Assembly (NCBI GenBank): GCA_033439765.1
Contig: JAULSN010000001.1
Span: 2,790,001-2,854,000 of the forward strand
DNA: 64,000 nt
Direction: 5' to 3'
DNA from: Lasiosphaeria ovina
Taxonomy: Eukaryota > Ascomycota > Sordariomycetes > Sordariales > Lasiosphaeriaceae
Shown piece after piece: positions 43,469 through 54,818 of this stretch. The notes under the pieces were generated by a model. It searched no databases. It worked only from the letters and a program-made list of their open reading frames with translations, and was not told where the DNA came from. How positions within the stretch are numbered: the stretch's first letter is position 1; each line of letters opens with the position of its first letter. Made by a program: the position numbers and the translations under genes.

Positions 43469-43989
43469 ATGTCCCACATTCCCGACAACCGCACCCTCGC
43501 CGACGCCAAGAAGCAGAAGCACGTCGACGTGCCGCCCGACCTGGTGGACCTGCACTGCTTCACCGAGACGGGCGGCGTGCTCACGACGACCATGCTCGAC
43601 GTGCCGGGGTACCGCGTCGTGCGGGTTCTGGGCGCCGTGTACGGGCTGACGGTGCGGTCGCGGAACTGGGCCGCCGGGATCGGCATGGTTCTCAAGAGCA
43701 TCGCCGGCGGCGAGCTGCGGTGGTTCACCAACCTGGTATTGCTCCCATCCCTTCCCATGTGACAAGTCGCTGACAGAGAGGCAAGCTCTACAACGCCCGC
43801 AACGACGCCATCAGCCGCCTCGTGGCCGAGGCCCAGAGCCGCGGCGGCAACGCCATCATCGGGCTGCGCTTCGACGCCGGCGAGCACGGCGGCTTCGCCC
43901 AGGTCTGCGCGTACGGCACCGCCGCCTACATTGAAAAGCTCGAGGGCGGCTCCGAGACACACCCGCAGCTGCTGGGCAAGACTGCGTGA
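43469..43989 (+). CDS. YbjQ/UPF0145-family protein
   Basis: Exons 43469-43735 and 43777-43989, 159 aa. The 41-nt intron (GTATTG..GCTGACAG) has the branch point directly before the acceptor. The protein follows the YbjQ_1 pattern: VPGYRVVRVLGAVYGLTVRSRNW, then a helical linker, then RNDAISRLVAEAQSRGGNAIIGLRFD, a glycine-rich loop and AYGTAAYIEKL. The bacterial family is a small pentameric heavy-metal-binding-like fold of unclear function. There is no signal peptide. Fungal members are known but few, so ancient transfer from bacteria is possible; codon use looks normal. Confidence 0.85.
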
Positions 43990-45463
43990 CTTTGTTCTTC
44001 TGTCTTTCTCGCCAAGCGTTGAATCTGGGGCTTATTTAGTTCTTTCTTTCCTTACTTCTATGGCGTATCAAATACCTAGACTAAAAACGGGGCAGGGAGA
44101 AAAAGCAGGAGTCGGGGGGGTTGTTATACAAAAGTAAGGGCTTGTCTCAGCTTTGTGGGCGTGTGTGCAAGAGTCCTCAGCTGTACGTTGTATATATTGT
44201 CATGTAAATTTAATGCAAGAGCCAAACAACAGTAGCACGTACGTTCACCGGCTTATGAATATTGGCCCACCCCTGGGACGCCATCCCAAATGGCCCACGC
44301 TGAACAGTACGTTGTCAGCCGGCTTAGTTGTCAACACTTAAAAATTCCATACAGAGCGAGAAAGTCGACTCGGCTCGGCAGGCATCACAGCAAATCCCAG
44401 ATCAAAAAGCACACACACCGCAACCAGGAGACACAAAAGTGAATAGGGCTTGATTTGTATTTTATTTGGCCGGGCCGGCAGACGAAGAGATACTCGGAAG
44501 GAGCGTATACTGGGATATATCCTGACAGAGATATGTATATCAGGCTGGCTGGACGATGGCACCACCCACCGACCGCAGACAGACGACGCCGGGACACGAC
44601 GCCGCTTCCCCCACCCCTTTCCTTGTTTGACCAAATCCCGCTCGCCTCGCGCCGTCACCTCGGCTGGCTTTCTTCTTGTCCATCCATCTCCAAGCACCGA
44701 TCCAGAAAGATACCTATTCAGACGGCACAGAGAAAGACGAAAAGCCAAGCAGACAGACAAACAGACCAAGCCCACAAAACGACATCGCAGCCGCCCTTTT
44801 CCACTCTCCAAGCTCAAGAAGAACAACAATAAAACAAAATAATAAAACGCCAACGCCAAAATCCGTGCTTTCGTTCCCATGCAGAAGGAAGGAAATCCGT
44901 GTGTGGTGGGCAACAAGAAACAAGCAAGCAAGCATGCAAGCATTATTAAGACACCACCACCAGCACCACCAGCACCCAATTCCCGTTCCCGATCCCGTTC
45001 CCGTTCCCAAAAGAAATAAACCCAGGACAAGCTTTGACCGATAAAACAGAACCCGACGACGACAACAAAACAACAACAAAATAACAACAAGAAAAAAGAC
45101 GTGTGAGGAGTCACCCTCTTGCGTGTTTTTCTTGTTCAAGTTGTTGCTGTGGCAGCGTAAAAAAGAAAACAGCAAGCAAGCAAGCACGCAAGTAAGTACA
45201 GGCCCGACTCCTAGCAAAGGTCATGCATGACGGTCATGAAATTCGTCAAGTTTTTGTGAGCGGCGTGGCGTGGTGTGTAGGCGTGTGGTGTGTATAGTAT
45301 GCCGTGGTCCGTCGCACCGAAACAAGGCGCGGCTTCCACCCTTCCTTCACAGGCGGGTATTCCGCTTCTCATGTCCACCCCCCCGAAGGGAAGACGAGGG
45401 GGCCCAGCCAGCCACCCGGCTCGTCAGTCAGTCAGATCAGTTCAGCACGCTGACACCGCCGAC
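43990..45463. other. 3' regions of the YbjQ-family gene and CDC14
   Basis: About 1.5 kb between convergent genes with strong strand asymmetry: the plus strand is A/C-rich, with repeated CCCGTTCC/CCCGATCC units at about 44980-45008 and AAC/ACA tracts near 45055-45090. The long minus-strand frame 44338-45114 is a product of this composition. Probably the CDC14 3' UTR in part. Confidence 0.4.
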
Positions 45464-47739
45464 TCACAGCCCACTGATCTTCCTCGCCACAGTCGTCGCA
45501 GCGGCCGTCGGCGCAGCGCTGACGCTGCCGACACGGCCGCTAGTCTTGCGCACGCCGGCCTCTCTGACTGTACCCGAAACCGCACCGGCAGAGGCAACAC
45601 CGACGGCGCCAGGGCGCTTCGCATTCCCGCGGACCTTGGCCAGCACGCCCGACGAAGACGCCGAGGCGGCGCGATGGTGGATGCCGTCGTAGGCGGCGGC
45701 CTTGGTGTGGCGGGCGGCGCCGGCGACCGAGGAGGAGCCAATGTTCTCAATGTCGTGTGACGCGTCGTTGCTGTCGACGACCTGGTAGATCATGGTGGTG
45801 GTGGTCGTCGTCATGGTGCCGGTGACGCTGCTGCTGGTCTGGTGGTGCGACACGGAGCGCTCGCTGCGGCGGTGGCGCTGCGGCTGTTGCTGTTCGGGAG
45901 AGGCAGAGGCAGAGGCAGAGGGTTTGTTACTGCTGCGGCGCATGCTGCGCAGGTGCAGCTCCTCTTCCGACTCGGCGGGGCCGCCGCCCGAGGTGCGCAG
46001 CATGGCGAGCACTTCAGTCTGTGTCGTCTCGGTCGACGAGGGGTCGGCGCTGGCGCCAATGTCGACGGCCGCCTCTTCCTCCTCGTCCAGCGTGGCCGCC
46101 GTGTGCAGGCTGGCGCTGGCGGCGCGGCTGTAGGGGTGGTGGCGGTCGCGCTGCGTCTTGCGCGGCTGGCCGGGCGTCGGCGCCGGCAGGTAGTCTTCTT
46201 GCACGCCGATGGTGTTGTCGCGCGAGTGGTCCTGGTCGATCTCGCCGAGCGGCGTGCGGGTCGAGCCGCGGTTGGGCGGTGTCGATGTGCTGTTGTTGTT
46301 ATTCTTGCTGCCGCTGCGTTGGCCGAGGCTGGCCTTTTGCATGGCGCGGATGGGGGTGCTGGGCACCAGGTTGGCGGCGGCGGCCGCGGCGGCCACGGCC
46401 TCCTTGCGCAGGCGGCGCTCGAGGCGCTCCTCGACCCACCACTCGCGGAAGACGCCCTGGTTGAGGTGCAGCCAGTGCTGCTGCGGGCCGACCACCATGC
46501 CCGGGCGCATGAAGCGCATGAAGGCGATGATCTCGTTGGCCGTGAAGCCGTGGCGGTAGATGAGGTAGGCGCCGATCAGGCAGCCCGTGCGCCCCAGCCC
46601 GGCCTTGCAGTGCACCGCGATGCCCTTCTTCTTGACCATGATGGTCTCGTGCGCCAGCCGGATGAACTTGCGCACCGTCGACAGCGGCGGGCACGTGCCA
46701 TCATCGAAGATCATGTCGAGGTGCTGGATGCCCAGCGCCTCGAAGAAGGACGGGTTGTACAGCACCGAGTTGAGGCGCACGACGAGCCCGATGTTGCGCT
46801 CCGAGAAGTGGCGGAGCACATTCTTGAAGGACTGCGGCAGCGTGGGGTGCACGTCGACGGCGGCCAGCGTCTTGGGCAGCGCGGCCCACCCCTCCGAACC
46901 CTCGGGCGTGCGCGCCACGGGCGTGTGCTGGGGCGAGGCGAAGGCGAGGAAGCTGGGCGTGATCCAGTTGAAGTCGCCGTGCTCGACGCGCTCGAAGCGC
47001 TCATACTCGTCGAGATCAAACGTCTCGAGCACGCAGCAGCCCTCCTCCTTGGCCTTCCACACGCCGTATACGACGTCCTGCACCATGATGCCATAGTCGG
47101 CCTGGCTGTACCCGGCGTCTCTGAACGGCATCAGTGGCGGGTCGACCTGGGCCACGGGGGCCAGCGCCAGATGCGGCGGCCACGACTGGATGAGCACCAT
47201 GTAGCACGCGAGGAGGCAGGACGCATTGGCACGGCCTGTACACAGTCAGGTCAGCACATGTCAACAAAGAAAAGGGGGAGAGTCAAAACATACTGCGCGG
47301 GTCCGCCCGGCTCCAAAAGACGACGGGCCGCTCCTTATTCTCCCGCGCGCCGAGGATCTCGTGGAACTGCAGCGCGAAGCGGTACAGGTGGCCAATGTGC
47401 AGCGGGCCAAAGTCGTGGTGGAAGGCGTTGTACAGGAGCGTGTCGTCGACGGTGAAGTAGAAGGGCCTCTTGTGGGCGGCTGTGCTCTGCTGCGCCGGCG
47501 AGGGTCCGTCGACGGCCCGCTGCGACCGCTTGCTGGGTGACCGCGGCGGCGGGTCGGGGTAGGGGAAGAGCGTGTTCTCGTCGGGCGCGTCGACATATGA
47601 TGCAAGATATAACCGGTCTGCCAGCATGTTTGTCAGCACTATTCATGGATTTCATGTTCATGTCAGGGGACGACAACATACCTGGAATGTACTCGATAAT
47701 CTGGCCGAGATTGCCGGCGTGTCGAGACGAGGGAGCCAT
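45464..47739 (-). CDS. CDC14: Dual-specificity protein phosphatase CDC14
   Basis: Exons complement(45464-47235, 47294-47617, 47682-47739), 717 aa; introns GTATGT..GCAG and GTATGT..ACAG. The N-terminal domain starts EYIPDRLYLASYV. The catalytic domain has VRLNSVLYN, the general-acid loop IFDDGTCPP (Asp near 305-306) and the active-site loop HCKAGLGRTG with Cys 337 and Arg 343. From about residue 420 the chain is disordered, Ser/Thr-rich, with polyAla, polyThr and basic motifs. CDC14 reverses CDK phosphorylation, acting in mitotic exit, septation and sporulation. All catalytic residues are present. The stretch at about 47880-47970 upstream of the start has many GATGCGAT units. Confidence 0.96.
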
Positions 47740-48830
47740 GCCGTCGGTATGGCTGGCTGGCTGTCCGTCTCTGTCTCTGTGTCTATTTCTGCGTCTATCT
47801 CAACCAAACTGCTGTTGTCTGTCGATGCAGTAGTAGTAAAAGTAGCGATGCCCTCTATGATGCTGCTGGCAATGGGATGCGACTGCGACCTGTGCGATGC
47901 GCTGTGATGCGATGCGCTGCGATTGGATGGGTGTGCGGGCGCGGATGCGATTGCGATGCGATGCGATGCCAGACAAATTGGCCCGTCTTGTTTGTTGTGT
48001 TTTGCTTGTCTGTCTGTCTGTCTGTCTCTCTTGCTTTTCTCTCCTTCTCGACAGATCCCTGACCCAAAACACGGCGGCGGCGACAACAGAGGCGAGCTAG
48101 CCAAGGGACTCCGCAAGGCAGGGCAGGTAAACAACAGCGAGTATCAGATCAAAAGTCGGCCAATTCTCCCCCGCAAAGCAGAAGAAAAAGAAGAAGAAAC
48201 TAAAATAATAAAATAAAAAAGGAGGCCGGTGATCTGTTTGCAAAGGAGCTGTTGTCGAGCACACGACAGGTTTTGTAGTTTGTAATGGGAGGTAAAGGTA
48301 ATTAAACCCGCCTTAGCCAGGGCAGTTTCTAGCACACATGTTTTGGTGCTGTTGTTATTGCATGGGGGTCTGTTGCGCATGAAAATGTGCCCTGCAAAAA
48401 CAAGCCGCCAGCCAATCACGGCCCGCCGAGCTGGGTGCAGGCCGGCGTCTCCATGGCAACGGGCCATTTTCCCGGGTCTGCGAGAGCCAGTCCCTGCGCC
48501 GGGACCAGGGGCTGGGCCGCCGAACATGTGCTCCACTCCACTAAACTGCTCTGCACTAGGTCTATGTAGTGCAGTATGTATGTACCAGCTCTCGCTATCT
48601 TATCGGATCCATTGCCCCGCCAAAACTGCGCCGAAGTGGAACATCATTCATTCTTCAGCAGCACAGCAGCAGCGACGTCGTCGCCTGTGGCAATCCCGCT
48701 TAATAACCCTTGGCAAAGGAACGCATCGTCATCGAGGCTCGCTAAGCAAATAAAATACGTATTTGTTGTGATTCAGCCAGAATTAGACGGGAGCCGTTCC
48801 ATCCCATCCCATCCCATCCCTTTGGTGGCG
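47740..48830. promoter_or_regulatory. Divergent region CDC14 / PCC1
   Basis: 1.1 kb with repeated GCGATGCGAT words (47880-47970), a (TGTC)n array near 48006-48027 and an ATCCC array just before the PCC1 start (48800-48820). No gene supported. Confidence 0.4.
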
Positions 48831-49284
48831 ATGGCTATGGCGACTCCAGGAGAGGACCAAGACGGCTTCCCCTGCGCACTGTACGTGCGACCCCTCCAGT
48901 CCCCCCCCCGCATCCCTTCCATGTCTACACAACCCCCCGTGACACACAGCAGACGACAGTTCCCCTAACAAGCATTTCCCCCTCTGCAGAACCATCAACG
49001 TGCCGTTCCCGTCGGCGCGCCTCGCGTCCGTCGCGCACCGCGCGCTGGGCGTCGACAAGGAGCTCTCGGCGCTGGTGCAGCGGCAGCTCTCAACCACTAC
49101 ACCCACACCAGCAGAGAAGGACGAGACGGTGCTGCGCATCGAGTACAAGGCCACGACGAACCGCATGTTGCGCGTGGCCGTCAACTCGTTCATGGAGAGC
49201 CTGGCGCTGGTGCTCGAGGTCATGGCGGAGCTCGACGTTGACGTGCTCGAGCAGCAGCAGCAGCAGCAGCAAGATAGGACGTGA
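48831..49284 (+). CDS. PCC1: EKC/KEOPS complex subunit PCC1
   Basis: Exons 48831-48880 and 48990-49284, 114 aa. The intron (GTACGT..TGCAG) joins ..FPCAL-TINVPFPSARLAS.. in frame. The Pcc1 fold is evident: NVPFPSARLASVAHRALGVDKEL, a strand with LRIEYKATTNRMLRVAVNSFMESLALVLEVM, then ELDVDVLEQ. Pcc1 is the small dimerising subunit of KEOPS, needed for the t6A modification of tRNAs and linked to telomere maintenance and transcription. The C-terminus carries a seven-Gln run encoded by CAG repeats, outside the fold. A second in-frame ATG lies two codons downstream of the chosen one. Confidence 0.9.
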
Positions 49285-49859
49285 TAGAGACAAAAAAAGA
49301 ATAGGAAAGGAAAAAATACATCACAAGAGTTCATATACTACATACAGCTTTAGTTATAGCAGTGGCTGTCGCTTCATGTCTACATAACTGGCTGTAGCTC
49401 GCTGCGACATGACATTGGGAGCAAAAGCACGCCGTGGTCAGCTAGCATATGGAAAACGACGAAGCCAGGCTGAAGTCTGCTGGGTCAAGACAGACAAGCG
49501 GGGATGGCCAACATGTTGCGGGTCATCAACTACTCGCCGTCGAGGGGTTAGTTGTGAGACACGCAAAGGAGGCATCAAGTGTCAAGACTCTCGTAGCCGG
49601 ATAGCTAGCAACGGACGGCGCCTGTATTCATGATTGCTGGGGGGTGTCCCTCGAGGGCCCCCAGACTCTTTGGATATCTCAACCTCTGCGAGGACATCCA
49701 TCTAGCTTCTAAGTATGTATCGCAGAGAAACTGCTGCTGCGACTGCCTCCTTATATCAGACCATTCCGCTATTTTGACGCCCGTGGCAGTGGGACACCGC
49801 CAACGAACCCAGCTTGCAGGGTGCTGTGCGCATTTGAGTGTGTATGCTTGCCTGGCTCC
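49285..49859. other. Convergent 3' region PCC1 / SWD3
   Basis: 575 bp between convergent stop codons. No gene supported. Confidence 0.4.
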
Positions 49860-51801
49860 TCACAGCCGCTCCTCTTTGACATGCAGCGCAGGCGACTGCG
49901 CTTCGGCTTCAATCTGGCGCTGCAGTTCTAGGTCAGCCGCAACCGCATCCTCGTCCCCGCCGCCATTATCCTCCATCATCCCCACGACATCGTCATCACC
50001 GCCGCGGCCGCCCTTGGGCGAGTGGCTGTAGACGTTGACGGTGCCGTCTTGGCCGGCGCTCACCATGGTGCCGCCGCCGCGGCTGCTAACATCAACCCAG
50101 AAGCAGACGCCCTTGTGGGCGCCGACGATGCGCTGCACCACCTCCTTGGAGACGACGTCCCACAGCACAATGTCGCCGTCCTCGCTGGCCGACGCGACAA
50201 ACGCGTGCGTCCTCGTCCTCCGCGCCCGCGTCATCCCCGACTCCTCGGCCTGCTCTGCAACCTCGCCAAAGCACCCGCCGACGGCAAACCCCTTGTTGCG
50301 GTGGCCCTGGTACGTCTTCTTGACGGACCCCGACACGTAGTCCCACAGGCGGATGCTGCTGTCGAGGCTAAAGGCCAGCACGAACCGGCCGTTGGGCGCG
50401 AAGCACACGCTCGTCACGGCCGGGTTGTCTTCGTGCACCAGCGTGCGCAGGCACTGGCCCGTCGACGTGTCCCATATGCGGCTGCAGAGGGGGAAAGTGT
50501 TAGTGATAGGCCATAGGGAGGAAAGGGGGACTTAGAAGAAAATAAAAGAAAAGAAAAGAAAAGAAAAGAAAAAGGAGGGAGGCTAACATTAGACCGTCGG
50601 TAGAGCAGCTGACCACCAGAGTGCCGTCTCGGCAAAAGTCAATACCGCTGACGGGGTCGCTGTGCGCGGGTAGGCTACGCATCAGGCGGCCGGCACGCAC
50701 GTCCCACAGAAAGACGGCCTCGTCGTAGCTGCCGCTGGCGAGCATGTTGCCCTTTGGCGAGAAGGCGAGCGAGATGACGTAGTTGTGGTGGCCGAGCAGG
50801 GAGCCCCTGCCGGAGCGGCCGCCGCGGTGGGTGCCGGTGCCCGGCGCCGCGGCGGCCGAGGCAGCGGCGGACCAGGCGGCGCCCGTTTTGACGGCAGCGG
50901 CGTGGTGGGTCATGACGCGGGGGATGCGGCCGCTGCCGGCGCCGCCGGCGCCTGCACCGCACGCGTGGGCGGGGCTCGCCGTCACGCGGTCCCACAGGCG
51001 GATGGCCTTGTCGTCGGACCCCGTCGCCAGGGTGTCGCTGTCGGGCGCCCAGGCCAGGCACGACACGCCGGCCATGTGGCCCACGATGGTGTCGAGGTGG
51101 GCGCCCGTCGCGGCGTCCCACATCTTGACGGTGCCGTCGGCCGACGCCGAGGCGATCCACCGGCCGTCGGGCGAGATGCGCACCTGGCTGACGGCAGCCG
51201 TGTGCCCGCGCAGGGTCAGCCGCCGACGGTAGCGGGGCCGGAGCGGCTGCAGCTTGTGTGACGGTAGCGGCGGGGGCGGCTGCGAGGCCGAGGGGGAGAG
51301 ACGCCGCGCGTGTGGGTCTTGCGAGTCGAAGCTGCGGCGCGAGGATGATGAGGAGGAGTGGCGGCGCGATCTGGAGGTGGAGTGGGAGGCTGAGCGCGAG
51401 CGCGAGCGAGAAGGGGAGCGTGGCGACCGGGAGCGTGACTGTGATGGCGACTGCGAGTATGAGCGGCTCCTAGAGGGCGAGCGCGATGGGGAGCGAGACC
51501 TCGACCGCGAGCCGCGCGAACTCGAGGGGGTCCTTGTAGGGTATCGCTCATCGTCGTCGCCGTCGCCGTCGCCGTCGACAGGCGGGCTCCTGGCGGGGCG
51601 GCCCCGGCGAATTGAGATGCCCTTGGGGGTAGGCTGCTGGCCGAGGGCGGCGGGGGATGGCGAGGCCGAAGCTGAGGAGGGATTGCGGGGGGCGGGGAGG
51701 GGAGCAGGGTGCGGCCTCGAGTCGGCGGTGCCGTCGTTGACTCTGCGTCGCTTCGTCGGCGGCTCCATGAGGCGCGCGTCGCCTGCAGAGGGGCTGGCCA
51801 T
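49860..51801 (-). CDS. SWD3: WD40 protein SWD3/WDR5 (COMPASS), with SR-rich extension
   Basis: Exons complement(49860-50481, 50588-51801), 611 aa, from the ATG at 51801. The intron (GTTAGC..TGCAG) joins ..STDGL-I-RIWDTSTG.. in frame and carries an AAAAG pentamer array. Residues 1-90 are disordered with a basic PPTKRRRV signal. Residues 92-158 are a dense Ser-Arg repeat region. WD repeats start at 194: GHTAAVSQVRISPDGRW..DGTVKMWD, GHMAGVSCLAWAPDS..DKAIRLWD, then GHHNYVISLAFSPKG..DEAVFLWD, and on to VNVYSH. SWD3/WDR5 is the scaffold of the Set1 H3K4 methyltransferase complex. An Ala/Gly-rich insertion lies inside the second-third repeat linker. The order of repeats and the GxxxxVxxxxFxPxG pattern favour Swd3, but another nuclear WD protein cannot be ruled out. 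Confidence 0.78.
50540..50573. repeat. AAAAG pentamer array in the SWD3 intron
   Basis: Five to six AAAAG units on the plus strand (TTTTC on the coding strand), inside intron 50482-50587. Confidence 0.8.
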
Positions 51802-52799
51802 GATAGATGCGATGCGCTGGTGATAAATGGAATCGTAAGAGCCGCGTGCCGGAAGAGCTCGACTTAAAATGCTTCGAGATTCGAGATTCGACGGCGCGCG
51901 TGGCTGAAATGGACGGGAGCGTTGCCGCGTCGGGTTGGGATTGACGATCCACCGCCTGCGTCCCACAGCGCGTGGTCAGGGGACCGGTGCGCTACGCTAC
52001 TGCGTAAAAGAAGAGGGCCAAATTTCGGTTGCGATGCGATTGCCGATTGGCCAATGCAGATGCGATGGCTCGTGCTCACTCAGCCCCAGGTCGGTGCAGG
52101 TTAGCGGCGCAAATCCCCCACCTCAGCTCAGGACGGCAGGGGGGCAGCCGGGGATAGCAGCACCCAGCTTGGTTGATTCTTCAGTTGGCAGCCCGAATCC
52201 GCATCGCGTAGGCTAGATGCGTATACGGAGTAATTAAGGTACCCTCCTTACGGAGTATCTGAGCGTACATACCTTAACCTATTAGACCAACCCAAGGTAG
52301 GTAATTTATCTTTTCTGAGCCGACCTTGTCCGCTTTGACGTGTGGAGTCGTTTCATTCGTCGCAGACACTAAAAGACTGATTACTGCTTTTGTCCCAATC
52401 AACTCAAACCATTCAAATCTCATCCAGATTGAAGAAATCGGAAAAAGGGAACCGGGAGGACACACAAGAACAACGACTGGCGGATTGAAACAATATACGC
52501 CACCCACCCGGTGCGGACACTGCGTATCTTTGATCGACGGCTGCTTGCTTGGCCGCAGGGCGACAGTAGCTCTCTGCAGCTCTCTGCAGCTCTCTGCACG
52601 TCCATGTTTCGTGTGTCGGGAGATCGGCCCCTTTCTCGAGACTCTTCTTGACTTGATCTTCTGTCTCTTCATATAGCGCAGCTTGTCCCACACAACCGCG
52701 CGCTCGTCTCGTCGCCACACCCGCAACAGGAACGACAGAAGCAGAGACTGAGTCTGAGATAGACAGGGTCCGAGACGGGCACAAAGAGACACCGACACC
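51802..52799. promoter_or_regulatory. Divergent promoter SWD3 / ISC1
   Basis: 1 kb between divergent start codons. It contains three copies of AGCTCTCTGC at 52569-52599 in the probable ISC1 leader and two GGTAGGTA-like words near 52293. No gene supported. Confidence 0.4.
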
Positions 52800-54500
52800 A
52801 TGGACGACGTACCGTCCGAGATCTCGGTCCTCACGCTCAACTGCTGGGGCCTCAAGTACATCTCCAAGCTGCGCCGAGAGCGGCTGGCCGAGATCGGCCG
52901 CCAGATCGCCGTGGCCGAGCCCGAGCCGCACATCGTCGCACTACAGGAACTGTGGACGCAGGAGGACTACCGCTCCGTCCGCCGCCAGACGCGCCACAAG
53001 CTGCCCTATGCCAAGTTCTACTTCAGCGGCCCCTTTGGCGGCGGCCTAGCCATCCTGTCGCGCTGGCCCATCGAAGAGAGCACCATGTTCCGCTACCCCC
53101 TCAACGGCCGGCCCACCGCCTTCTTCCGCGGCGACTGGTTCGTCGGCAAGGGCGTTGCCCATGCCCGCATCCGCTACGGCCCCGCCCCCAAGCACGTCGT
53201 CGACGTCTTCAACACCCACACCCACGCCCCCTACGAGCACGGCCCCAACGATTCGTACCTGGCCCACCGCCTCGCCCAGGCCTGGGAGATGTCCAAGCTG
53301 CTTCGTGCCGCTTCCGAGCGCGGCAGTCTGGTACTTGCCCTCGGCGACTTCAACATGGTGCCGCTCTCGCTCGAGCACCGCCTGATCACCGCCCACGCCC
53401 CCGTCCGCGACACGTGGCGCATCCTGCACCCGGACTCGTCTGTCGGGCCCGCCGACCACCCGCCGGAGCGGGCCCGCCGCCGCCCCATCCCCACAGCCGA
53501 GTTCAACATCCGCGAGAACGGCGCCGCCTCGGACGGCCCCTACAACACGTGGCGCTGGCCCAAGGCGCAGCAAAAGCGTCTGGGCGTCGGGAAGCCCGAC
53601 CTCCCTGTGTCCCCCGACACCATCGACAGCCGCGGCAAGCGGCTCGACTACGTCTTTGCCGGGTGCGGCGACGTGGCCGCGCTCGGCGGCGGCTGGGTGG
53701 TGAGCCGCGTGAGCGTCGGCATGATGGTGCGCCACCCCGAGCTCGGCTGCTCGCTCAGCGACCACTTTGCCGTCGAGGCGACGCTAGTCTTTCACCCCCT
53801 GGACTCTGCCAACGCCCCGCAACCGCACCACTACAGCCACGCGGCAGACAACTCGGCAACGACGGGCCTCACAGCAACAACAACAAACACGACGGCAACG
53901 GCAACGGCCAACACCCCATCTACTCCCAACCCCCGACAGCAGCTCCTACACCAAGAAAAGCAGCAACACCCAGACGACGGGTCCACGATCCTCGACGACA
54001 AGCAAGACGACGCGTTGCACAACGGGACGTACTTGCAGTCGCCGCGGACGAGCTCGGTGCGGGGCCCGCACAGCTTCGACAGCCAGCTGCTGGCGGCGGT
54101 GCGGTCGCCGGTCGAGCCGCTACCAGCATCAGCATACGACGAGGTACTGGCGGCGACGCGGCGGTACGCGGCGCGCGAGCGGGCGCAGAAGCGGTGGCGC
54201 GGCGCGCACTTCTGGGCGGCGCTGGCGGCGGCCGTCGGCGCGTGGGTCGCCGTGTGGTTCAGCCCGCACAACTGGGTGTCGTTCCTGCTGATGCTGCTCC
54301 TCGGCAGCCTCGGTCTTGTCGCTGGTACTGTTGATGGCCTCTTGGCCCTGCTCTTCTTCAAGAGCGAGCTGCGTGCCCTCCGCGAGTTCGAGTGGGAGAT
54401 TGTCAACGCCAAGGCCGCGCTGGCTGCCGCCGGCGGGGGCCCGCCCGTGCCCGTGTCTGACGATGATGGCGAGGACGACGAAGGCAACAGGGGGTGGTGA
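52800..54500 (+). CDS. ISC1: Inositol phosphosphingolipid phospholipase C (neutral sphingomyelinase)
   Basis: Single exon, 566 aa. Exonuclease/endonuclease/phosphatase fold with LTLNCWGLK at the start, the Mg-binding Glu 50 in VALQELW, GDFNM with Asp 183 and Asn 185, and the catalytic SDHFAVEA with His 322. A disordered Thr/Gln-rich linker follows (about 345-395). Two transmembrane helices lie near 470-490 and 493-525, then a charged C-terminus. In yeast, Isc1 hydrolyses inositol phosphosphingolipids to ceramide at the ER and mitochondria, with the C-terminal helices needed for membrane binding and phospholipid activation. The layout and length are normal for the fungal enzyme and the active site is intact. 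Confidence 0.93.
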   Translation: MDDVPSEISVLTLNCWGLKYISKLRRERLAEIGRQIAVAEPEPHIVALQELWTQEDYRSVRRQTRHKLPYAKFYFSGPFGGGLAILSRWPIEESTMFRYPLNGRPTAFFRGDWFVGKGVAHARIRYGPAPKHVVDVFNTHTHAPYEHGPNDSYLAHRLAQAWEMSKLLRAASERGSLVLALGDFNMVPLSLEHRLITAHAPVRDTWRILHPDSSVGPADHPPERARRRPIPTAEFNIRENGAASDGPYNTWRWPKAQQKRLGVGKPDLPVSPDTIDSRGKRLDYVFAGCGDVAALGGGWVVSRVSVGMMVRHPELGCSLSDHFAVEATLVFHPLDSANAPQPHHYSHAADNSATTGLTATTTNTTATATANTPSTPNPRQQLLHQEKQQHPDDGSTILDDKQDDALHNGTYLQSPRTSSVRGPHSFDSQLLAAVRSPVEPLPASAYDEVLAATRRYAARERAQKRWRGAHFWAALAAAVGAWVAVWFSPHNWVSFLLMLLLGSLGLVAGTVDGLLALLFFKSELRALREFEWEIVNAKAALAAAGGGPPVPVSDDDGEDDEGNRGW

Positions 54501-54693
54501 GGTGGCACTACTTCTCGCTCTAATTCCTGCACATATACATAGGCGAACAGCACGCGAGTCTTTTCTGGGGTTGGGTTTTGGTATGGCATGTGATGTCATC
54601 CAAGTATTGTACGAATACCAACAAAACGTTTTATTTCTAGAACCTGCAAAGAGAAGGAGAAGAAGGAAAATAAGACGATTCCGTATTTGAGAT

Positions 54694-54728
<35 letters not shown>

Positions 54729-54818
54729 CCTCCCTCCCTTCTCTCCCCGCGATAGCATTACACAAACCACAACCAAAATGAAAAAAGAAAGACAAAGGAA
54801 AGCAAAAAAAGAAAAAAA
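54501..54818. other. ISC1 3' region with (CT)n microsatellite
   Basis: 318 bp containing a pure CT dinucleotide run at 54694-54725 and an A-rich tail leading into the 5S fragment. Confidence 0.6.
54694..54725. repeat. (CT)n microsatellite
   Basis: Uninterrupted CT dinucleotide run of about 16 units, next to short CCCT/CCTT repeats. Confidence 0.85.

Noticed and set aside
44338..45114. Long minus-strand frame of 258 codons
   Set aside because: It is the translation of an A/C-rich, low-complexity plus strand (Phe/Leu/Cys-rich on the other strand) between convergent genes; no family-like content.
45842..47455. 537-codon plus-strand frame opposite CDC14
   Set aside because: Antisense shadow of the GC-rich CDC14 coding sequence; Arg/Gly/Val-rich composition without motifs.
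52952..54334. 460-codon plus-strand frame overlapping ISC1
   Set aside because: Out-of-frame shadow of ISC1 (Pro/Arg-rich); ISC1 frame carries all catalytic motifs.
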